From Helicoverpa zea (Eukaryota; Arthropoda; Insecta; Lepidoptera; Noctuidae), in contig NC_061474.1 in the NCBI RefSeq assembly GCF_022581195.2, positions 3,286,001 through 3,350,000 of the forward strand: a stretch of DNA of 64,000 nucleotides. The letters are read 5' to 3'. Below the pieces are notes generated by a model. It saw only the letters and a list, made by a program, of their open reading frames with translations. It was not told where the DNA came from and did no database searches. A program made the translations under genes and the position numbers. Every line of letters starts with the position of its first letter. Within the stretch, counting starts at the first letter, position 1. Positions 43,336-56,869 of the stretch are shown here, piece by piece.

Positions 43336-46300
43336 AACTTGAACTCAGAGAGCAAAAATAATTAAAAAAAAAGTAAGTTTTTTTTTAACCTTTAAGTTTT
43401 TTTTAAATTAACCTTTGCCAGTTCAGAAGTTTACACATAACAGGGAAACTAAGTAGGTAAGGTTAGGTAGGTACCTTATCGTATCTGGAGTGGTTCATGT
43501 CAATAGTGCAATGGGAGGGGGTCAAACTCAAGACCTTTTAATTACCAGGCAAACTCTGTAACTATGGTGATATTACTATTCACATGTATAATGTTAGTAT
43601 ACATTGTTTTTTATGGTCCTTTTTGGAAATAATCTTTAAAATCAACATAAATTCAACATAACCAATTTTTGTTAAAATATGATATAGCTCCTATACCCTA
43701 TGGATTTCAGGCTGGACTTTTTGGCACTATCAAAATGATTCCTAAGATGATTCCTTAATGAGAATGAATGATCTATCATAATGAACCCATTGGTACCCAT
43801 TTCGTTGCTGTCGATTCTGGGTTTTTTTACTATGAAAAATTGGCCATCTCCTTTTCTACTCGTAACTGTATTTTCAGGACCTATGTTTCAGTTTTTTACT
43901 TGAATTAATTCTTATAATTAGTCATAAGTAGTTATATAGAAATATTTTCCGAGTAGTAAAGTACCCATTTTTTTTCTTAGCTTTTTTTGTCCCACTGCTG
44001 GGCAAAGGCCTCCCCATCACTTCTCCACACATCTCGATCCTTAGAGTTCTCCCACCAGTCAGGGTTGTAAGTGTCCTAAAGTATCTATTGCTTCAAAATA
44101 TATGAATAACAACCAAAAACTATGTAGCTAAGCTAAGCTAGTGACGATTTTGATTGAAATAACAATTATCTGTTTTAAAGCCAAACAATCAATTCTGTAA
44201 CGCAAATCACGTTTAACATATAGCTATTTGATGTGCGGAAAATGAGTCTGTCTGTCGCCGCGTCGACGCTGAAATTTTTCAACGTCCCAATGAAACACGA
44301 AAGCAAATCATAGGTTAGTAATCAGTTAGGCGTGACACCTAATTTGTGTTCAATTTCAAATCTTAATAAGCCGTCAAAGCGTTCCAGAAATAGTTGACTA
44401 ACTAATTACGTTCCGTTATAAGGGAGGCGGGCGACAATTGACAAATGTGTTTTGTGCGGAGCATACAATTAGAGACATACAATTAGCCGAGGAATGTATC
44501 CGAACGCATCCGCACCCGTTGACAGTTAGCTTACGTCAAACTTTTTAGCGGGAAAACAATCTTTTTGCGCAGACAGCTTAGGGGTTATTTTCCTTTAGTA
44601 ATTACCCTTAAATTGAGTGTTTGGTTTACGAGGGGAGCCTATTTGGAGAAGTCTTTGTCTGTTCGGACGGCGATAAATCATTTGGGCCCGTGACGCGTCT
44701 GGTTGGCTGTATGTGACAAATTACCTTAGCGAGATCAAGTTAGGAGCAGGGGAGATGATAACTATTTTGGAATGGTTAATATGAATAGGGATATTAATTA
44801 GCACACCGCATCAATTAAAATGAATCTGAAACGTTCAGTTTCTTAATTTGTATGTTACATGGATGCTCTGTAAAAATGCTGAGAGCCAAATAACTTTAGA
44901 AAAAAAAGCAAGGAAAATTAAATTAAATTATAAATCAAGAAATAAACACAATTAATTAACAGAAAAAATACCTGACAAGTATTTTTAAAATGCAACAAAA
45001 GAAAACATAATGAAAAAGCGCGGCAATCGTCATGATCCCGACATACGAGCGCGCGTGCGTTCCATTACTCAAACGCATCAAAGCCGGGCTAACAGAGCAA
45101 TAACAATCCAATCCGGTTTCGGAACGCGCATATTAATTCTGATTTATCCAAGGAACATTCAATTAACTGAGGAAGACGCCGTTTGTAATTTAGTCCAAAG
45201 ATCTTGAGTAAAACGCGGGAGCTGTGAAATTTATTCGCTTTAGTGGTTCCGTATCCCACCTAAGTACATGATTTGATCATAAAGAGAGGCTTTTTCTCTT
45301 AAAACATCTGAGTAGTGTCAGTCTCTCCACTTGCCGTTAAATCAAAATTTATTTTGAGGTTTTAACGGTACTAACTTCCAAAGCTCCGCAGTATTAGACC
45401 ATTTCAAAAGCTCTGATAAAAAAATACATTTTCGGATCATTTGATATCCAATCTTTCAGAAACATCGACTCATATAAAGCACTGTTCCTTTCGACATCCT
45501 GACTAAATGGCTATCCATCCATATTCATGCTTATCATCATCTGCCTGCTTCAAATCACCATAAATATAAAGTCAATCAAAGTAGCCAAAAGAAGTACATT
45601 TGCTAGCTAATTTTCAGATCAAATTTCCAAAATCAAAGCTTATTCCGCAATAAACGGAACCCCAAAACCGTCGTTGTCTCAAAACAGATTTGTTAAATAC
45701 AAATTGGTTATTAAAATTCCCGGCGTGCGTTACGCGTGACAAGCAATGGCGGCGATGTGGCTGCACCTAATTTACTCATATTTATAGCTTTTTATTTCGC
45801 TACATTTATATTGTAGTATGCCAACGGTAACTCCAGCTATTAGATTTTTTTAGAATTATTAAATTGAGAAGTATTTTTACTCTGTGGTATGTTTTTTTAT
45901 TGGTGGATAGGCAGGCAGGATTGGATTGACATTTTAGACTCAAGTGCTGAACAGTAACAATAGAGGAAAAATGAGGAGTGATTGTGAAACTGAATTTCAG
46001 GTGGAAATTAGGGAAATTCTGTTCTGAAGAAATTAAATTAAACCTACCTATGTTTTATTTTGAACTATTCCGAGAAGTGAAAAAAAAAAAAGATAACTCG
46101 CGTCATTCAAATACTCAAAATACCATTAAAATATATCTTCATGTAAATTTTCAAAGCCAATCATGTTTATACACATAATTTACATAAAAACAAGCTGTCT
46201 TCACGTATGTTCAGTTCAATAGTGTATGATTAATGTTTCTTTTCAGCTTTGAACTCAAAATCTAGGATCAAAGAGTCAAAACAAATTGTAATCCATGACA

Positions 46301-48195
46301 AGTTTATAGTGTTTTAACAGATACGTTTACATCCCACACTGAATGTCGCATTTTTGTATTCTTATTTAAATTAGATCAATTATTTTGTGAAGTCTATTAT
46401 TAAAATGTTTGTCTCTTCGTGAGATATTTTAGGAAACGTTCTGTTAATATTTTTGATAAAATTACTACATAATAATAATCGTCGGCGTCTTCTATATGAG
46501 GATTATAGTTACTTACATTGAGATAATAAAAATCAATTTTCTATAATTTTGCCAGTTATAATGTTTGGAATTCTTTCACTGGTTGTACATAAGAGCTAAT
46601 AAATTATAAAGACATAGATATAAATTGTTACAAAATACGTAAAATTTTTGGAAGACGTGTAGAATTTTCTTTTTGCGAAAACTATCACGATTATCATAAT
46701 TGAGCTATTATTCTAATGGCACGTGAAAATAAAATGACTAAATAACACACACGGTTGACGCATTCTTTTCTAAAATACGGACGTAATCGAACATCAAAAG
46801 AATTTTCTGATAAAATATTCAAATTAATTTACGTTTGTTTTGACAGAATTCGTTAACGAACACTTAAAAAATAAAGTGTCGTAATGAATCCGGCTAGAAT
46901 TTTAATTGGACCAGAGAGGCGTGGCTCGTTCGTCCATTTTTTTCGCATAAAAAACTTTTTAATTAATACCTCCAGTGAAACGGACAGCTGTTTTACGCTG
47001 TCACTTGTTTATGGTATTAATGACGAACATTTGTTAAATTCTGAATATGAACGTCAGAAAATTGAAGATTGAGATTTTTTGGCTCAGTAGATTCGTTGGT
47101 AAAGTTTTTTTTGCAATGTTTTTTTAATTTATTTCTTGAAATTATAATATGCAGTATTTTCGAGTCTGCAACTATTTTGGAACACTCTTCTTTAGTAATT
47201 TGGTGCCCAAAAATGTATTCCTTTAATTAACTCTGTACATGAGAGGTCTGATCCATCTAAAACCGGACCTCATTACCATTTTATCAGCCAGCATCAATAA
47301 CACTTATCCTACAACAATCTCTACACTTTTTCCAACAAAGCGTGCAATAATAAACACAATTACTGTATTTTAAGTCCGTCCATTAGCGTTGTCGACTCCC
47401 GCGGCGCAGTGTTAGCGTGAACCGGCACGGTGTCAGACACAATGCTCTCCAGCTGGGTGCAAATCAAATAGATACGAGTGCTGTTCGATGGTACAGTCGA
47501 GTGTTTGAACGTTTTCCAACTAGACACACTGTGTTTTATTAGTAGTGATGTGTGAAAGTTGTAGGTGCGATTTTATGATGGCGTCCTATTCTGATAGACT
47601 TTTAAGTTGAATCTGTGGCAAGCTTAGATTTTCTACTTAGTTATTAAAATTTTCAGATGGGATCAATTCTTTAGTTTTATTTTATGTGTGTTTAAAACCT
47701 TTAAGCACAGTGTTTAACAAGGCATTTGAAAGCACGAGAAGGTGATGATTAGCCAAAACAAGGCTTGTTTCTACAAATATCCATAGACCATCAAAACTAC
47801 CTAAATACTTACCTCTACAGAGCGTGTCACTCCAAAAACGAATGGTATCTATCAACCAAAATCCATTAACGACTATCTCCAAAACTCTAAGAAAACGTGT
47901 GTTAGGTATCGAGGTAGGATTTATAGAAAAAAGCTCAGTAAAGAGTTAGTAATAGCGAGGGAGCAGCGTGGGTCAATTGTGGTTACAATGGGAGCCGCGA
48001 CGCCTATCATTCACTGATCTAGCAGACGAGATGGAATTTGTCACTTTTTATGTGAGATTTCGACATTTATACGGAGTGTTGTTAAGTTTTACTACTTATT
48101 TATTGACTGTATATTCCAAGTTTTTAAGTAAATGGCTTTACTGATGGAGTTTGCTTTTAGTAAACAATAATTAGGAGTATTTCAAAAGAATCGTC

Positions 48196-48362
48196 ATTTA
48201 CCTACCCTTTTCCCAATTATGCTGAAGTAGGTTTCCAGTCTAACTGGATGCAGCTCCACTGCAACCCAACCCCCCTTGATAAGCTTGATTGTCAGACTTT
48301 GGTGTCTGACTACCAGTAACGACTATACCAAAGATGTTCAATGACAGCCGGGACCTACTGCG
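48196..48362 (-). mobile_element. SINE body fragment
   Basis: CTACCCTTTTCCCAATTATG, TTTCCAGTCTAACTGGATGC and AATGACAGCCGGGACCTACT in SINE order; the head is missing. Confidence 0.7.
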
Positions 48363-49124
48363 AAAATAGCCTTTCAAATAGTGAAATTAAGACAATGTTA
48401 CGTTGATTTCTGATAGATAAATATTAACTGTTGCAGGTAATGCCAAACATTTTATCAGTTTTACTTCTGATACCTATATGAAAAATAATGTATCACAATA
48501 CATATCTTATATCCATTCTTAAAAGGAATTTACCTTCCCCAACTTTCCTAACCAGCCTGTATCCACCATCTCGTTTGATTGGAGTAGCGTGACGAACGAC
48601 GCAGATCGTGCATGTCATTGGTGCTCTAAACGACAAGACCTTTTGCTGCGATTAGCCGTGTAAATACAAAAGCGAACAAAACTACTGCTTCTGGCTAGCT
48701 TTGAAGACTCGACAACATGATGGGGAGTCATTTGATGATGGAATTTGATGACGATTATTTGCTGAAAGGGATTTTGTTAATACCAGCAGCTCCCTGAAGC
48801 CCGCGTCAAGAAGGAACTTACTTCTAGCTTCTAGATAAAAAGTACCTAGTATATGTCCTTTCCCAGGTTTAAGACCTACCCAAGTATGGTAATCTAACGG
48901 CTACCGGCTTGACAGGTCAACGAATACGTAGACAAAGTTACTTTTGCATACACATATTAGGATGCTGAGGTTCATCATCGAATCAGGTTCATCGCCAATA
49001 GAAGCAGATGTGTCTTGAGAATTTGTTTTATAATATGTATTGATTTAATGCATCATGTATTTATCTTTCTCCAAACAATTAAAATGCGTTATTTATAACT
49101 TTATTATTTTAGATTTTCATTATT

Positions 49125-49175
49125 TTTGTTCATAGGTATTATATACCTATGAAGGTATTATATACCTATGAACAA
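49125..49175. repeat. Tandem 19-bp palindromic repeat
   Basis: AGGTATTATATACCTATGA occurs twice back to back (49134-49152, 49153-49171) and sits inside a larger inverted pair TTTGTTCATAGGTAT / complement. Confidence 0.75.
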
Positions 49176-50329
49176 AACACAAAAGCATTCAATGACTATA
49201 AAATGCCGCTGAGTGTATCATGAGCTTATCACTGTGGTGTGGGTATGGCATCAATCAGGTTATAGATAGCAGGGTGAGGGCTGTGTTAGGGTTGACAAGT
49301 GAGCCTTCAATGGGTTCTTATTCTCGTATAAAAATAGGTAATGCTTGTGATCTTTTTCATATAAAAAAATATTTATTTATACGCAAGTAATAGATTATTT
49401 CGATATTTTAATTTATTGTCCATTCAACATTTTGGAAGCATGGGCATAGAGCAGTGGATAAAATCATTTAAGACTTTTATTGAATAAATGAGGCACAAAA
49501 TATACCTACTCTGTTTAGGAGTTGCTATATATGTATATTATTTGTACCCTTATCCAAATAATTATCGCAATATAATTGTTGGAATGCTGGTTGATAAGAT
49601 ATACATATTTCAGTCTTAATAAGCTTTACTACATTGACTACGCCGCGTAGCAAACGCTACGACATACAGACTACGCGAGTCACTACGCAGCGCTACGCTC
49701 TACAAAGACAATATTATTTATTGACAAAATTTAATTGTCATTTTATTGTAATACACATTTTTATATGACGTGTATTGATAATTGAGATACCATAATTAAA
49801 TATATCATTATTGAATAAGGTAGATGCTAAAAGTTTAGGTACTTGAACACAGTATAAATTCTAATAACTAACTTTCATATTAAATACTCAGACATGTACT
49901 TAAGTGTCCTTTATCGTGAAACAAAAATACAATTCGGTGCTTAGATAAACGTGAACGGCTAAGGGTTGAAGGTCGTTAAAGGTAAACGACGCAGTACCAC
50001 TTACACTCACAGTAAGTATACTTTCTTAAATATATTTACTACAAAATCATGACATCCCTAAAAAATGTAAGATAAAAATATTGTTCCAGATATCTGGTAC
50101 ATATAGTAATAAGGACTTATGGAAGTAAATAGATTGGCCTAGATGTACTTAAGAAAGGAAACCAAAGGTCTACAAAATTCATAAGTGAAGTTGTAATGAA
50201 TCAAGAATACAACTTTTAATTGAGAATTAAGCAATAACTTTACTGCTGTATCACACAAATATTTATTTAGGCTTCAGATTATTCGCAATAACATTTTACA
50301 TGAAAACAATAGCCTTAACCGTAACGTAA

Positions 50330-51039
50330 TACGTTAGTAGGTTCACGCAAGTCGTTACGCAGCCGACTAAACAAACTGAGCTAATGGCGCAAATGGCCCG
50401 CGGCTCGCGCCCAAACCCATTAAGTTCAAAACTCAATAAACATCATTGTTTCAGCGCTTAACTAGGAAAATAAGCGCGCAGCCGCCCGGGGCCGCTTTAG
50501 CGCGATCTTCAGCTCGCCGCGACCTCTAATATTCATAAGTCAATTTCCTGGCCCATTAATACGTAACGAAGTAGCGCAAATGGCCTTATCGCTTGTGCGC
50601 GATTACTTGCCCGCCGCTCTCTTACATAATTCAACGTATTAAACGAAATTGTTTAAACCTTATTGCTCGATTACGTTTCTCCACCCCGGGCACGCCTCGT
50701 TTCCCGCCGCCAATCGGGTGACGAGATTCCACTTCGGTCCCCACTTTGGGCCCGTCCCCTCCTTTGATGTGCCCGCCCGTTTCTGTGCTCCCGGGTTCAG
50801 TAGTAGCCGAGTTGTGAGTATCGGATGTCGGGCCGGGCCGCACGTGTGCAGCTCGCAAGCGCACCCGCTCGAGCTCAGCTGACATCATAATTGACACATT
50901 ACATATTCCCAAAAAAATAAACATTCTAATTTTAATTGAACTTTTGGACACCCGTGTGCAGTGAAAGTGTTAAAAACTGTGAACTGTCATTGAACATTCA
51001 AATGTTTCGAGTAAAGATTTTAATAAAATAGGCCTTGCT
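50330..51039 (+). promoter_or_regulatory. GC-rich upstream region / 5' UTR of NK1-like gene
   Basis: Composition changes here from the AT-rich surround to a GC-richer, CpG-containing 700-bp stretch with repeated ATGGC/GCGCAAATGGCC blocks (about 50385-50400 and 50573-50586) and several ATTA/TAAT cores. It ends at the predicted start codon. Likely promoter, 5' UTR and proximal enhancer; start site not located. Confidence 0.45.
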
Positions 51040-51334
51040 ATGACGATGCTTGCGATGGCGCGAGGATCGGAGGAGCGTCGGGACAAGGCCGAGGACGAGG
51101 CTGAAGGGGAGACTGAGGCCAACGGCGAGGTGGACGTGGTGGGGGTGGAAGAGGCCGCGCCGGTGGACCTGACGCGGCGGCTGGGGCTGACCAGGCCCCC
51201 CGACAGGCCGGCCATCGCCTTCTCCGTGGAGAACATCTTGGACCCCACGAAGTTCACGGGCCGGTCGGAGGTACCGCTACGGTATGATGAGCAGTATTGG
51301 AGGCCACATTACGACAGGGATGACAGTGATTCCG
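51040..51334 (+). CDS. First coding exon of an NK1/slouch-class homeobox gene (partial)
   Basis: 295 nt, 98 codons plus one base, ending in a good donor (TCCG/GTGAGT). The peptide is acidic (EERRDKAEDEAEGETE) and then has PAIAFSVENILDPTKFTG at about residues 58-75. FSVxxILDPxKFT is the N-terminal motif of NK1-class (slouch, NKX1) proteins and resembles the Engrailed-homology repressor motif that recruits Groucho. In insects slouch specifies muscle founders and neurons. The homeodomain (expected in a later exon) is not visible before 64000, implying an intron of more than 12 kb. ATG at 51040 or Met at 51046 could be the start. The class assignment rests on one motif. Confidence 0.6.
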
Positions 51335-54126
51335 GTGAGTAGCGGGTTCATTTAGATTTCAACGTTGTTATTTCGATTTCAACGTTTTTATTTTGATAAT
51401 AATTGATTGGTGATGGAACCTAATCAGTGGGTTGGTAGATACCTAGTTTAATGCAATGCAGTTGAAGTCAATCTTATAGGATTCTATTTAGAGGTGTTAA
51501 AGGACAGCTGTGGTTTTGTCAGACAATATGTTAAGTCCGTTATAACCATATTGACTTTTCTACAAGGGTATATATATTATGTTGTTTTCTTAAGAAATCT
51601 CAATGCTAGGTAAAAAACTATTTTTTTTTCTAACACGAAAATTTTAAGACTAGGGAAACTATCCAGCTGTTACATTATTTAAAACAATTCCAATATGATT
51701 CGGGTTCATGAATTGGCAGTAAATAGGTCAATAGCTAAGTACCTCAGCACAAATTTTTTTTCCATAATAGCTGGAGTCTTCTAAAATTATTATACCAATT
51801 TAGAGTTTTCTTTTATCTAATAATAGTTTTATGTTTTATTCTGCACGTAGAATACGCCGACAATACCTACAATCTAAGCTCCTGGAAAAATGTAGAGCTT
51901 TAATTTAAAAACTGAAAGAAAAAACAATGGTCCTTATTTATCCAAACATCTAAAAATAATTCCAAGCTAGGTACACCAATATACCTAACTGGAATACCAT
52001 CGTAACAACGTGTTAACCCTACACGGCACGAGGGGTTGGGCCACGGCTGTACAGTTAAGCCTCAACAGGCCGACGGCTTAGGGTTGGCTGGTAGCCACCG
52101 GTGGCTATATCTGGCTATATCGTGAACATTGTTGGCTCTAAGTGGCTATCTTGTATATAGGATTAGGAAGTAGGTATCGTACCTAAGTTTTTATCATGGA
52201 AACTTTTTGGATTCATTATCTGTCTCTAACCTTTTCGGTATTTCTTGTAACGGTACCGTGTATCGGTGCTTTGTGATTCTGTTAAACTGTTTATTTTGAA
52301 CTTCCACTTTGAATAACCCTTTTTGGTGGTCCGGTAAAATGAATGAGGTGAAAATTACTGGTAAAAGTCTTTCTGTACTTGTATTAATTTTCTATTCAGA
52401 ATATTCAGGTACGTACGACAGAATACACAATAAGAAAAACTACAAAAAGAGTAAAATATCATTTCAGGTGTTTCAATTATAAATTAATTTATACTTATTT
52501 TAAAAAGAATTTGACGGTAGGTAGGTATGTATACCTATGGATACGAGTACCTATTATCTGCTGTAAATATTTTCAGTGATGCAGATAGGTAGCCATGTTT
52601 TTCTTCGAAAAAACCTATGAAATTAGAGCTACAAAATACTACAGTAAATACAGGTAAATATTAATTACATATTTCATTTGCTTTTTGCGGTCCCGACAGG
52701 TATTTAAACATTATGCTTCAGAATAATTTTGACTTGTTTTTGCAGTTTTAATATTTAAGTTTAGCATTTAATTTTAGGAAATTTTGAGAAAAACCTGATT
52801 ATAATGTGACTTATAAAATAAGACAGAACCTTGTCACGGCAATACTGTTCATTAAAAGAAAATTACTTTTATACCTAAATAAAAAGCTAGTCTATTACGA
52901 TAGAAAGTGTTTAAAAAGCGACGAAACACAATACGTTACAAGTATCAGAATTTAATGACCGAGTGAAATGTGTTGCACGCTTGTTAACTTCTTCACAATG
53001 CTTTATACATCATCAAACACAATTTTATGGTCCCTTATTGGCTTTTATTTATTTTGTAGTTTCTAAATAGGTATCTAAATTATTACCACCGCTCAATTCA
53101 TCATTACAGTAATACATGACCAAATAGTTTTTATTCAAGCAAAATGAAGTATTTAACCATAGTGTAACAAAGAAATTTAGAACGAAAGTTGTCGATTTAT
53201 TCGTTTTGACGGGAGCTTGACTACTTATTGCGAAATGATGTGTTTTTGCTAAAACCCAGTGTAATATAACGACAATATATTTAAAAGACTTGGTGCTTGT
53301 AAAATGCTTAATCTTATTTATAGTTTTTGTCACAAAACAGTGGTTATATCCTCCAGACTGCCAGCCATTTTTAACTAGGATGATGTGTTTCGATTATTGG
53401 CACGTGGTGTGACAAATTGGCGGGAATTAAATCTGTAAAATAATTGAAAATACGCAACGCAAAATTGGTGTGACGGAAATCTAATAGACTATGTTTAATG
53501 CAAAGCTTTTATTTAGTAGACTAATGTATTTAAATGTTTTCAATAGGAGGAAATTGAAATTCTACGTGTTTCAATGTTTAAATTTTTGTCTTGTTCCACA
53601 ATTATTTGGAACTAATAAAAAAGCTACAAAATGACTACCTGTATTCGAATTTTAATGGCGTTTCTGTCAAGATTTTCTTAAACGAAAAATTTAGGAAAAC
53701 GTAAAAAAAAAATATTAGGTACCTACACTATAATTTCACTTACATTCATCAATAAGCACTCAAGTGCACTCAAGTTATTTCTGCAAACAAAATAAAAAGA
53801 GGAGTATAGTTTTATGTAAACTGTCTCCTGAAAACATCAAATACTATCTATAGCATAATTATTAGTTTTACAAAATATATAGCTTACTTCGTTAGTTTAC
53901 TGTTATAATAAGGTTATTTTGAAACGAATAAATAATGTATTTATCTAAACGTTGAAAATTAAGAGAAATTCAGAAAGTTGATCCGAACGCACATTGTTAG
54001 TAAACATCGGATAATATTCTATAGAAATGCAAAAACGTGCATTCAAAAGTGCGCTAAAGACCGCTTTCCACAGTTTTCCGCTATTTTAGGAAAATAAAAT
54101 AGACTGAAATATGAAAATTTTCGAAA
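51335..54126 (+). other. Start of the presumed first intron of the homeobox gene
   Basis: AT-rich; no exon or mobile element recognised except a small GC patch at 52020-52130. Frames at 53049-53333 are random. Confidence 0.5.
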
Positions 54127-54341
54127 TCCCTACTAATATTATAAATGCGAAAGTAACTCTGTCTGTCTTCACGTCACGTCACGTCTAATCCACTGCACCG
54201 ATTGTATTGAAACTTGGTACAGAGAAAGAGTTGACCTTGAGAAAGAACATAGGATAGTTTTTATCCCGGACTTTTGAAGAATTCTCTTGGAAACCCGATA
54301 AAACCGAACTCTACGCGGGCGAACCTGCGGGCGGAAGCTAG
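54127..54341 (+). mobile_element. Helitron, Lep1-like non-autonomous, 215 bp
   Basis: Begins TCCCTACTAATATTATAAAT just after an A and ends GGGCGGAAGCTAG just before a T, the TC…CTAG, A/T insertion pattern of Helitrons. The sequence is of the type common in Lepidoptera (CACTGCACCGATT…GCGGGCGAACCTGCGGG). Confidence 0.7.
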
Positions 54342-54650
54342 TACGCAATAAATCCGCAAAACTAGCGTTTTATGAATTTGCACATGCAAATGTATATAAT
54401 CCGATGTCTTATAATTAGTAGAGGTAGATGCTAAAATAAATAAAGAATTTAATATAGAGGCAATGTAGCATGTATAACGTGCCGACAAGTCACAAAAGCA
54501 AGCCAAATAGAGCTTTCTGAAAAACGTTTTTGTAACACAAATGACTTACATTCGTATCACGTAAGTTTCTCGGAAACCATTACACTTTTCATTTCTTAAG
54601 TAGTGAATGTAATTGATTTCGACAACCTATTCGGTATGTAGACTGGTACA

Positions 54651-54853
54651 CTGCAAATTAAACAGTCGGCCGATAGTTGACCCGACGGTTGGCAAAATGG
54701 TTTTATCAAAGAAAATCTTGATTCCCATCAAAGTTTTCAGTCGATATGAGGTCCTATAAGCACCCAATCCTTGCAATGTGCATACTACCATTCATCTTTA
54801 TGCCGATTTGTAAGTCCACACAAACTATCGGCCGACTAAAAGTTTGTAGTATG
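54651..54853. mobile_element. ~200-bp inverted-repeat MITE
   Basis: AAACAGTCGGCCGATAGTT at the left and the complement of an AAACTTTTAGTCGGCCGATA-type end at the right. No coding content. Confidence 0.6.
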
Positions 54854-55677
54854 CCTGCACTCACAGAGATTGCTTAAAAGTCGCTAAGAGCATGTTCGAA
54901 TTGAAATATTTCTTTTTGAAAATAAATTAAGAGTTTATAGAGTAGAAGGCCTACAGAAAAAAAGGATTTCAGTACGTACCTATTTGAAAATATAGCTTTA
55001 TGAATTAAAAAATTCAATCCAATGAATAATTTTTCGATACAATCATCAAATACTTGTCACATAGGCAAAAACCAACATGCTTACACGAAAAAAATTATCA
55101 TTGTTTAGTTTACAAAAGCAAATATAGAGTCGTGACTTAAAACCTAGCCACACAATAGCAAAACAAAATGCTTATTTAACACAAAACGCTATCCAACCAT
55201 CCAGGAACAACTGAACAGCCATTTTTATACATTTTCTCACTTATTATCTTTCTGATTGCCTACGTGACTTGAATCAACAAATCATATTTGCCGTCGATAA
55301 CATTCATTATGCACCTTATCACGTTACAATAAAACTTATTATACATAGATTTTTGATTTCCGAATTGCAATTTTTAAGTTGTTTCTTTGACGTTTGATGT
55401 CTAAATTGAGTGGTTAGTTGGACCATGATTTTGCCGTTATTTCTGATTGAAAAACAAATTGATATGTAAAGTCCGGTGTATTGTGCATATAATTAGTTTA
55501 TAGGCATTTGTGTGGCTGAAGATAATTAGGTGCGAACTAATAAGACTCTTTAATGATTGCAATAAAATGTCTAATATGATTGATATTGATTTTCATTGTT
55601 GTTTGATTGTGTTTGCATTGAGTTTGGACGTTTAATAACGTCTATATCAATGAGCCGGAGGTCCGGTATCAGGTAGT

Positions 55678-55908
55678 TATAGTTCGGCCATTCAGAGAAT
55701 GCGTTCCTGACACGTCGCGATTGAACTGACGACGTAACTTTGCAATGGCGTTGCAGTTACGATAAAAATATTTTTGCTGGTTGTTTACCGTTTTAACAAT
55801 TGAGGAGCATTAAAACAACATTATTATATCAATAATCAATGAATGTAGTTACGTCGTCAGTTCAATCGCGACGTGTCAGGAACGCATTCTCTGAATGGCC
55901 GAACTATA
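55678..55908 (-). mobile_element. 231-bp inverted-repeat MITE, copy 2 (opposite orientation)
   Basis: Same length and, by eye, same sequence as the reverse complement of 37695-37925. The flanks differ, so it is an independent insertion. Confidence 0.88.
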
Positions 55909-56496
55909 GTTATTTAATTTAAACCTTATTTAAATGGCGTTGTGGTTATCAAAAATAATTTCAGTTTAAGTAATCGCTGTTAGGCAAACGGCCAGGTCTA
56001 TGTAGTAGTAGCTAGTCTATATATACCTACTCATTTTTGCGAGAGTTGAGCAAAGTGTAATGCTGTACTCATTTTTTTTACCTAGGCCTAGGAGATTCAT
56101 TATTATCGAAAAAGATGCGGAGAAGCTAGAATAGAAATCGTACACACTTTTCGACTGAAAAGCTCACGTCTTTCAAAAAACCAACAAGAAACACCAAATT
56201 GATATTTTTTGCTCACTCGACTCGGATGTTAGAGGTCGATTCTCTTGATGAAACTGAGTAAATAGAACTGAAATTAGGGCATGCAATTTCGGTAAAACAA
56301 AAATTACCGGTAAAAATTCGGTAATAAAAATATTTTTACCGGTAAACCGGTAAAACGGTAATTTTTGTAATTTTTTTAAAATGTGGTATTATAACAATAA
56401 GATTGGGTAGTCTTAAAGCAAAAACTAAATAAATATGCAAAGTATAAAGGTGGTAAACGTTTTTTGTGTCGCGGGCCGTAACAAAAAACATGTCAG

Positions 56497-56780
56497 TACC
56501 ATCCGTACGCGATGTCGCCGACAAAATGCAAGAAAAACGGCTGCGATGGTACGGACATGTAAAAAGGAGTGACACCTGAGGACATCGGCAGTGTGAATGT
56601 GATACTCAATCTCAATATACCCGGTCAAAGGCGCAAAGGCAGGCCGAAACCGTGGTGGTTGAGTATCGTAATGAATGACATGAAAATCTGCGAACTCGAA
56701 GAGGAAGATGTCTATTCAGGAGGATAGAGCGAAGTGGAAGAAGGAAGATACGGAAAGCCGACCCCGTCACAAGACGGGAT
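56497..56780 (+). pseudogene. RTE-like LINE 3' coding fragment
   Basis: Reads VADKMQEKRLRWYGHVKRSD, then a stop and frameshifts, then GRCL…KADPVTRR. The RLRWYGHV motif is typical of the region after the reverse transcriptase of RTE/BovB-type LINEs in insects. Confidence 0.7.
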
Positions 56781-56869
56781 AAACGCTAAGAATTACCGTA
56801 AAAAATATATTTTTCATTGAAGGGAAAGCCATTTTTTATGGTAAATCATCAAATGACAGAATCTTTCTG

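Larger units (their letters stand above)
39728..50329. other. 10.6 kb intergenic region, no gene found
   Basis: AT-rich with scattered low-complexity stretches; small open frames are random by composition. Recognisable items are a 15-bp hairpin at about 40034-40066 (AAAAGATAGGTGCCT arms), a foldback-related fragment (43170-43330), a LINE/SINE tail on the minus strand (43990-44065), a SINE (48196-48362) and a palindrome (49125-49175). GC-richer unique patches at about 44480-44720, 45005-45210 and 47380-47520 may be regulatory. Confidence 0.5.

Noticed and set aside
50631..50951. 106-codon minus frame upstream of the homeobox exon
   Set aside because: GC-driven chance frame, no family resemblance, overlaps the probable promoter.
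50970..51257. 95-codon minus frame over the homeobox exon
   Set aside because: Antisense shadow of the real coding exon.
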